A DNA stretch of 53,301 nucleotides from Sergeia podlipaevii (taxonomy: Eukaryota; Euglenozoa; Kinetoplastea; Trypanosomatida; Trypanosomatidae): contig JASANZ010002139.1 in NCBI GenBank assembly GCA_030849805.1, positions 1-53,301 on the forward strand, in the 5' to 3' direction. The notes under the pieces were generated by a model, which searched no databases, had not been told where the DNA came from, and worked only from the letters and a program-made list of their open reading frames with translations. Below are positions 9,601 to 18,600 of the stretch, in pieces (positions within the stretch are counted from its first letter, which is position 1; every line of letters starts with the position of its first letter). Made by a program: the position numbers and the translations under genes.

Positions 9601-12600
9601 TGTTACCTCCTGCAGGCGGCACCCAATGAGAAAGGGGGTTCCCTGCGAGGGCACAATGCCTGTGTTGGCGTCCTGCCCCGCACTCAGCCGCCGCGTTAAA
9701 AGACTCTCACTCATAAGAAGCGGATAGTCGCTCAGGTTTTGCACCCACACCCCAACCGAGAGGACAATGGTGTAGGCAAGAAGCGACACCTGCACATAGA
9801 ACGTGCGGCCGTTGTTATCCTGCAGGGGCAGCAAGCGCGGCAGGTGGTCCACGTTGTCGCGAACGTTCGTGACAATCTCGCATAGATCCACAGTTTGTAT
9901 GACACATCCCGTGCACTGAGTGAACGCAAGAGCAAGAACAAAGTTGCTACTGTACGTGCATTGCAGGAGCGGCAGTGCCTGACGATGCTGAAGACACTCG
10001 TGTGCACCAAGGGTGATGAGGCTTTTGTAGAATTCAGCGCGCGCGCGTGAGCGGCGGCGCTGACGCTGATATTCCCGCTGCTGCTCATCTGGTTCAAGGC
10101 GGTCTGGGGTCCACGATTCAATCACACTCACATCGGCCGGTGTTTGAGGGCCAGCGTTGTGGTCCTCCTGCAAGGCGGCGATGCGGATGGGAACTCCAAT
10201 GTGATTAATGAGTGAAACACGGGGATAAAGAGTAATGGTGCTGGAGAGGGACTCCACCAGCTGCTTGGTAACCGCAAAGAGCGCTACTGGCCTGCTGTCT
10301 TGCAGGTTCACCGGCTTGTCCCAGTCACTGTCAAAGAAACGCTCATGGGATGCCGCCTGTGTCGCGTCCTCTTCGCCAAAGCTGGATGCCTGCGCTTCCT
10401 TTGGGTGAAGAAAAATGAACGTTTCAGCAGGGCAGGTAAGTGTGTTGAGAAACCCCTCATACAATCTGCCTCTCAGACGGGCTTGTAGCACAACACCGGT
10501 ACACGCGCCACGCAGAGGGTGATGCCATTCTGAAGGAAGCAGTGCGAATGGAATCCCTGCGAGTGAGGAGAAACGACGGTCATCATCGAGACCTTCACTA
10601 TGCTGCTGGCGATGATGCTCAGACGCTGGGCTGTGAGCACCATTCGTGCTAAGCGACGAGCATTGCCTCACCCACAGCGGCATACCACATCGATTGCGCA
10701 GTGCCGTCTTGGCATGTAGCTGCACCACCACAAGCACTGCCTCCTCGTCTGCTTCTGCGTCTTCTGCTCCTCCGCCATCGTTGCCTAAAGTCATAGAATG
10801 AGGACTCACACGGTATCCATCACTGCCACCCCTTCCTTCCTCCTCGTCGCCGCTCTCGCTGACACCGTCCGCGAGCCTCGAGGTATTGAGGGAAGAGCAG
10901 GCGTAGCTGGACTGTGAGTCTGCACCACCACCACCACCACCACCACTTGGCCCAAGTCGAGTGCGTCTGTTGTTCTCCTGCCACTGCGGTGGCACGTAGT
11001 GGATGCCAACTATTTCATCTCTCAGCCCAGAGAAGGTGTCTAATTCCATGCAAGACAGCACCACAAGCAGGTCATCCACCACAAGCCCGGTGACGCTGCC
11101 GTATTGAAGAGAGCTGACTACGGTGCAAGCGTGCTCCATATTACGTGAGCGGCCACCTGCATTCAAGACGTATCTGCCATTCCAAGCAGCAGCAGCAGCC
11201 GGCGTAATGGATGACGCCGCTATCGGAGTGCTGGCTTCACTACCTCCACGACTACCCTCGCGCCTTCTTCCTCCCCCTCCTCCTCCTCCCCCGTAGTAGT
11301 AGTCCACGCAATTCTCAGGATACAAGTACACGTATAACTCATGCGCGCGCTTGTACGGCACCGACACCTCCAGCGTAGAAGATGGAGGCAGCACAAACAT
11401 ATCCCCATTTGCTTCTGGGTCGTTGGGGCCGATACGAAGAAAGAATACACAGTCGAAGGAGTTCACAAAGCGATGCGTGGCCTCCGTGCTCGTACGTGCG
11501 AGGGTAGCGGCACCACCACCACCACCGCCTCTCGCACTAGCGGCGATAGTGCCAGTGACAGTAGAAGCAGCAAAGTCAGAGATAGAAGAGAGCAAAAGCG
11601 CTGGGGGCGGTGGTGGAGACACCTTGTGATGTGGCCCTGCGCTAAAGTCGAATTCCCCCTCATCACTTCTTTCCTCGCTGCCACCGCTGTTGCTACTGCC
11701 GCTACGATTGTCCTCCTCTGAACCAACCGATACCGCGCGCGGTGAGGACGCCTGACCGGCAGCAGTTCGTCGATGCCCTTGCTCTTGCTGCGGTGGTTGC
11801 AGTTGCAGGTGCTGCTGATGCAAAGGAGAGGCCCTCGCGGTGTCCAGTTTCATAAGGGCTGACACGTGCCGCATGACATACAGCAGCTTCACGCCAATAA
11901 GCGCGGAGAACTGCACCTCAATGCCATCACAGCGCAGCCACACATGCGCATTAGTGCTGTGCCGGGACGTTGTGTTGATGACCTCGAGCGACAGCACTGC
12001 GCGTGGAGGCACCACGACATCCCACCTTCCCTTGCCGTAAACATCTACCTGCAAGGCCTGGCACTGCAGGTACGTGCTGCGCATCGCCGCGGCAGGGGAG
12101 AAGTGTCGGAAGTTGACGCCGTGCACTTCAGCACGGAGGAGAGGGTAACGATGGTCGCTCAAGGTAGCCTCTAGCGTAGGGGTGAAGAATGCTACGGAAA
12201 GACCAGCTGAACCACTAGCGGCAGTGGTGTCTCTTGGGTATGTTGGTGCTGGAGCATAGGCAGACTGCTGCCGTGGGGAGTCCTCCTGTTCTTCTTCATC
12301 TTCGCGGCCTTGACCGCCATTGCCGTGCTCCTCCTGAATCTTCATTTCATTGTCCTCCTCTGCCTCTGCTACTGCCCTCGCCGCCTCCGTCCCATCTGTT
12401 TCCGGCACGTCAGCTGCTGTTGCTGGTGGTTCCGCCTTGCTAGACTTCGCTGCTATACTCCCCCTCTTGCTTTCTCCGTCTGTTGCTCCATCCTCCTCTT
12501 CCACAGCGAGCATGCCCGATGTGCGCCACGCTAGTACCGCGTCAACGTTCTGCATAAACACACGCTCGGCTTCGCTGCGGGTTAGGTAGCGTGCGGTTGT

Positions 12601-15600
12601 CACTACGCAGCCCACATCCGCTGCAAGAGAACTCAGGAGAAGAATATCACCCCCAGTCACATCCACCGCCACCGCAGATGCCGCAACGGCGTGATGTAGA
12701 CCATCTGACGTGAGCACCGATACAGAGAGCGGAGAAAGCAAAGTAGTGTTGGCGTTGGTAGACGTCTTCCCCGGAAGCTGCGCCTCCACAGTCAGATCGT
12801 TGAGCTGAATGTCTTCTCGCATCACACGGCCGTCGCTGATGCTAGCGTACGCCTCCACCACCACGGATAGCTGAAGCACACGGTCATCGTCGGCGTTGCC
12901 GCCGCTGCTCGACGTGCGAGCGCGAAGGGTGCAAGTTGGAATAAGAAGATGCCCGCTGTAGTACACTCGAGGCTTTGAAGTAGCTGCATCTTCTCCCTGA
13001 GGAAGGTGTCGGTGGCGACGACGACGTTTGCTGTGATGATGTTGTTGAAGAGGGTGCTTTTTGCCTACGGCGTGAGTGCCGCTGCTGTGAGTCTTCTCTC
13101 CCCCTTTCTTGGGCTCAAAGGATCGCGTGGATGCGGCCTTATTGATGGGCGAGTGCCACCCCGTGTTGCTACCCCTCTCTTCTCCACTGCTAGCATCCTC
13201 ATCGTCTGTGTCGCTGTAGGCATCTTCCTCTTCGATACACCTATTCACCGTGGCAGCGGACGTTCCCGTGCTCTCCAGCATGGACTTCTCGACAAACGCA
13301 AGGCGCACATCTTCGTTCCACCGCACATAACTGCCCTCTCCAGCTGCAGTGTAGGGCAGCAGCACCACCTCCCCTCTGCCTTGACTGTTTGCCACACGGT
13401 CCAGTGTGACATGTGCGCTCGCCGCCGTCCACGGTACGCGAAACGTACCACCTGCAAATGTGACGGTGAGGCCCTCTTCCACGAGCAACACCGCGCGACC
13501 TTTGCCGGCTGAGTGTTGTTGTATAAGACTGGGGTCTAACGTGATCGTGTGACCATGCATACACACTGTGATGTGGTTCGTCGCGTCGTTGGCGAAGTGT
13601 AAGACGAGCCTCTCGCGAGATAGCAAGAGATCTTCTCTGAGGTCGTACACACTCCTCACTATTCGTATGCAGCGGAAGTGCGAGGCAGCGGAGGTGTCCT
13701 CCCGCTGTGCGGAAGACAAAGAAGCAGGACGCAGATGCTGCTGCGGTTGTCTGCGGGTGGAGGCAAGGAGCCGCAAAGGTTGCTCAGTAAAGAAGTCTAC
13801 AAGGGAAATCACTATTGGCGCACTGACGTCCATCGCCAGCGCCTCCATACGGCAGCCGACTTGGCCGCCCACCCTTGCCACCGGTTGTTCATCCTGTCCA
13901 GGAGTGAGCGGCGGAGGGTTGACGAGAGAGGCGAGCTGGGCATGCGCTCCTGCTTCTGGTGAGGCTTTCTTTTCCCTAGCCAGTAGAGATACCAGAGGCA
14001 CATCCTGTGCCGTCAGGGGTACGTAGAGCTCAAGCCTGTCGACCGCCAGCAATGGGGCATGTGCGGCGGGATGTCCTACTGTGCATATCAAGCTGCGCAG
14101 CGTAACGCCCCAGGCATCGGAAAAGGCAGTGACTCGCGTTTCCAGCAAGCAGATGGTAAGTAGTGCGTGCTCGGCAGCAATCCTCGCGCCTATAACGGCG
14201 GCACTGCTGCCATCCCCGCCACGCGCGCGGCGAGCGGAAGTTGGGCGACGATGATGACGCTGTTTAGTGTTCCTCTGCGTGCCTGTGGAAGGGGGCGGAG
14301 TACTGTCTTCAGCAGCAACAGTTGCGTTCGCTACTGCTGAGTATGCACTCTTGTTTCCCCGAGAAGTCTCAGAGGGCCGCATCGTGACAGCGCAGGCATC
14401 TTCCTCATCCTCCTCATCGCCTCTGTTATCGCTACAACTGGAGGCATCAGGGGTGTAGCCGCTGCCGCCGATAATGTTGTTGTGATTGCGGACGTGAGTA
14501 TGTGCACCACTGCCCAAGTCGACACCACCCTTTTGAGTAGGAGACACCCTCCCAAAAGCAGCCAGATAGGCGGTCTCATCCATGTCCACAAAGCAAACAC
14601 GCGCATCGGAAAGCACGACACAATACGCAATGCGTTGCACAGCCCCTGTTACTGTGACCTGCCGAGTTACATCCGACATGGCGTGCCATTTGGAGACTTC
14701 TGCCCACCTTAAAGTCGCTGGCCTTTTGCCTTCCTCGATAACCGCCCCTTCTTTTCCCTTCTCTCCCTCCATGCGAGTTTGCTCAAGTATTAGCGCAATG
14801 CTATGCGACAGGAAGTAAAGACCATCGCCTGCTTTTCTCCTGCTTTTCGCAGAATCAAGCTCTGAGGATGCCTTCTCGCACCTCCTCTTGATAGTACCAC
14901 AACTACAACTACTACTACGGGGAGGGGATGGCGCCGTAGCACTCTTGGCTTCCATGGCTGTGGTACGCGCAGCAGACATTACCCATGAGAGTCGCCCTGG
15001 CAGCTCACACAGCAGTGCATAACTAGACAAGTTAACGACCGCAATTAGTGGAGATACTCGTACTTCAGTCACGACCCCAGGGTCCACTAGGGGTGAATAA
15101 AAAGAAGAGGACATCGTCGGTTGCTTCACGTTTCCTCTAGTAGTAGTAGTAATAGTAGCAGAGCGAGGTTGTGCTGTGCGTGACCCACCCTCATCCGCAT
15201 CGTCAGACGCACGGCGAGGCTCTTCTTCGCCATCATCAGCATTCGTCCTCAAAGCCGAGGACTTGGCAGGAAGGTGCGAGTGCATCTCCAGGCTCGACAC
15301 AATACACACCGTATGCTTCCAGTTCTTCCCCCCAACCTTATCCAGATGCATCAGTATGCCGCCACTACCAGCATCGACCACCATCCCTGTAGCAGCAGAG
15401 AAAGCACTTTCGCTGCAGCCATGCTGCGGAGCGGCAGCAGCAGCTGCTGCGTATCGTATATTCTCCACGGAGCACGATAAACCAACGCTGCTACCGCGCC
15501 ACGGGCTGTACCATTCCCCAACCACCTCGATCCCTCTAACGCACGTCAGAAGCGGCATTACCGCCGCCACGCCCGGCATGGACTGTCCTGTGGCTGCAGA

Positions 15601-18600
15601 ACCCACCACCAGAGGCAACGACGCTGAGAGCCAAGAAGAAGGAGAGGAGGAAGGGAAAAAGAAGGATGCGTAGTACCTTCCTCCCCTTTGCAGAGCTGCT
15701 CGCACGCGATACTGTTTTAGGTGCTGAAGCTGCTCTTTCTGTCGCTGCATAAACTGCCGAAGCTGTGCGACATGTGACATATACCCATCTCTTGTGGCAA
15801 CATTGGTGGTGGTATCAAGCGTAGCCATACTTGCCTCACTCACCGTGAGCTCGCTCACAGAGCAGCGGAGTACTTCCACGTTGAGGAAACGCTCGATGAG
15901 CATCTCTGGGGATTTGAAAGGAGAAGGTGTTACAGCAGCTCGCTCACTTGGAAACATCACCTGGGTTTTATACTCCAGTCCTGCACAAGGCGCCTCTCGG
16001 CCCCATGTAGGTTGAGTAGGGATGCCGCCATGCCGCCGCCCAGAGCGCGGATGAGAAGCAGCACCTGCAGCCTCCAGTGTGAGGACAGCATGCCCGCTGA
16101 GCTGTAGCTCACGCAAGTGTCCCAGCGAGGTGGCACAGTAGCGAGTGCTCTCGTCGGTGTTGCCATTCTCACCTTCAGAGAGACTCTTGTGCAATATTAG
16201 GGAGGCGGACTCAACACGCACGTTCATGCCCCCAGGCGCGCTTCTCCAGTCTATGCCCTGCCACAGCACAAGCGCTACCCTCAGCGCGGGCAACTGCAGT
16301 ACAACTGGCGCCACACGTACGGTGGTCAGCAGCCTGCGCATCACTGGCGATGTTGCGGGGGAACTGCCGCGCTGACCTGCCAGCATGGATGGCGACAGTG
16401 AAGAAGACGGAGCGGCAGCGGCAGGAGGAGGGCTGCTAAAGGGATCGCCATTGTCGAAACTCAGCAGGTTCACCCAAGCTGCTAGCTCCTCCAGCGACAT
16501 GCACGCCTTCAAAGGGCCAAAGACTGTCTTGCTACTACCAAGAACGCCCAAAGTGGTTCCGCTGACTGATACAAAGAGAGACTCGTCCGCTGGTGCAGGA
16601 GCGCCGAATGGAGGGCGGCTATCGTTGGTATACACGACTTTCAAGAGCACACCCGAATGCAAAGAAGAAGGAGAATGAGTGGATGGGGCCGCGCCTGCCT
16701 CGCCTGTGGCGGCGACACACACACGCGGGAAGGACAGAGTCGCCGTCATCTCCATGCGCACACACCCGTCACGACTAGACATATCCAGACGACCTTGTGG
16801 GACGTGTGCCTGCAGCAACCACGGCACAGGTCCGGCACCTTGCCCCCAAGCGTAATACGCGAGACCTTGCTCCACACGAAGAGAGATGACCATGTCACCG
16901 GGAAAAACTGGTGTGGAGTAAATGCCTGAAAGCTTGCCGTCACTCACGTTGCCGCCGCCACCCCCATTACGTCCACCACCGTCACCACCGGCTATACTCC
17001 CCGAGGCCTTCGTCTGAGCTGCTTTCCCAATGGCCACTGCAGCTACAGAGGTGGGAGATCGCGCGCGCCGTCGCTGTTCTTCTCCATTCCCACAACCTCT
17101 TCCACTGCCGTTGCTACGGTTGCGGCTGGAAAAGTGAATGCGAGAGGCAATGCTGCGAACACGTCCGAGTGGTTGCGCGGACTCATTAAAGTGCGACCAC
17201 AGCGCCATAACGGTGGGGATGTGTCCAACACACACGCGCTCCTTTAGCGCTACGTCGATACGCATGCGTGAGTACGGAAATAACGAGAGTTCCTCCTGAT
17301 ACGGAGGTGTCATCGAGATCACAACCTCCAGCGCACCCACCTCACTGCTGCTGCAGCTGCTCGGAGAGCCAGCACAAGAAGATGGAGGAAAAAGACTCAT
17401 AGGTGCGTAAGGAGTCAGTGCAAGATGGACGTCCAAATGTGGGCTGAGCAACACTTGAACACGCATGCGCTTGTCACGATACCGATCCAGGTGCACCACA
17501 ACGCAGTCCTCCCCACGTGCGTGAATCTTCAGTGGCGATGGCGTTTGCTGCGGCGGCGATGAAGCATCGCCACAAAGATTGACCATGCAGTTTGTCACCG
17601 TCACATCGCCTCGTATATATGGAATGACATGTGAGTCATCACGCATGTACACATGTTGGTCCTCTTCTTGAAAGAACACTAAGATTGCCAGGTCATACAA
17701 ACTGTCAGCAACCTCGGCAAGAGCGGCGTCAAGAGTGAGAACAGCATCGTTGATGGAGACAGCGAACCCAAGACCATCGTCGAGCCTGATATTGTCCGCA
17801 AACGGTGACTCTGCAAGACGACCGTCCGCCCACAACTTCACGCTCAACGTTCCATTGCCGCACGGCGCGCCGCCAAACGCGATGCCGCGTGAGCAGAAGT
17901 CAATGATCCACCCATCTCTCAAGAAAACATCAACGGACACTTTGGAGAGTTCTAATTCCTCAAACTGCAGGCTCGGGAAGCTCAGCCGGAGCAGGATGGG
18001 ACTCCCACCAGACGATTTGTCTTTCCTTTCCACTACTTGCGCACTGCCGTCGTCATCGTCTCTGCTTTTGTGTGCTAACGCGGCTTTCAATAGCATCAAA
18101 GTATCCTTCAGTTGCTCTAAGCCCTCTAAGTTATTTGCAAGCGTTGCAGCCGCTTCTACAAAAATAGTCCCATTCGGCATGCGGGGCACCACACGAATGC
18201 GATTGGCGTGGGCTATGAGAGAAGAACCAGCAGACACAAGCAGCCCGCCAATCATGATCTGAGGCGTGCACGCCAGCTGCTTTTTGTAGTGAATTGATCT
18301 AATGGAAGCATTCACCTCATCGATCGCCACAGCAACACACTGAACATCAATATCCAGACACCTTACTGTAAAAGATGTTGGCGGCGGCTGACGCTGCTGC
18401 TGCAATGAAGAGGAAGGCGTGGCATCACTAAGTTCGGCATCAACACGACTGATATTACCGGAATCAGTCAAAAGGTTCAGCTGCTGCTCGTAAGTGCTAA
18501 GCTTCTTCAGCAAAAAAATGTGCAGATGTTGATCATAATTAAAACTCACTGAAATAACCTGGACAGCAACATCTACTACTTTTGATGAGGGGTCCAATTC

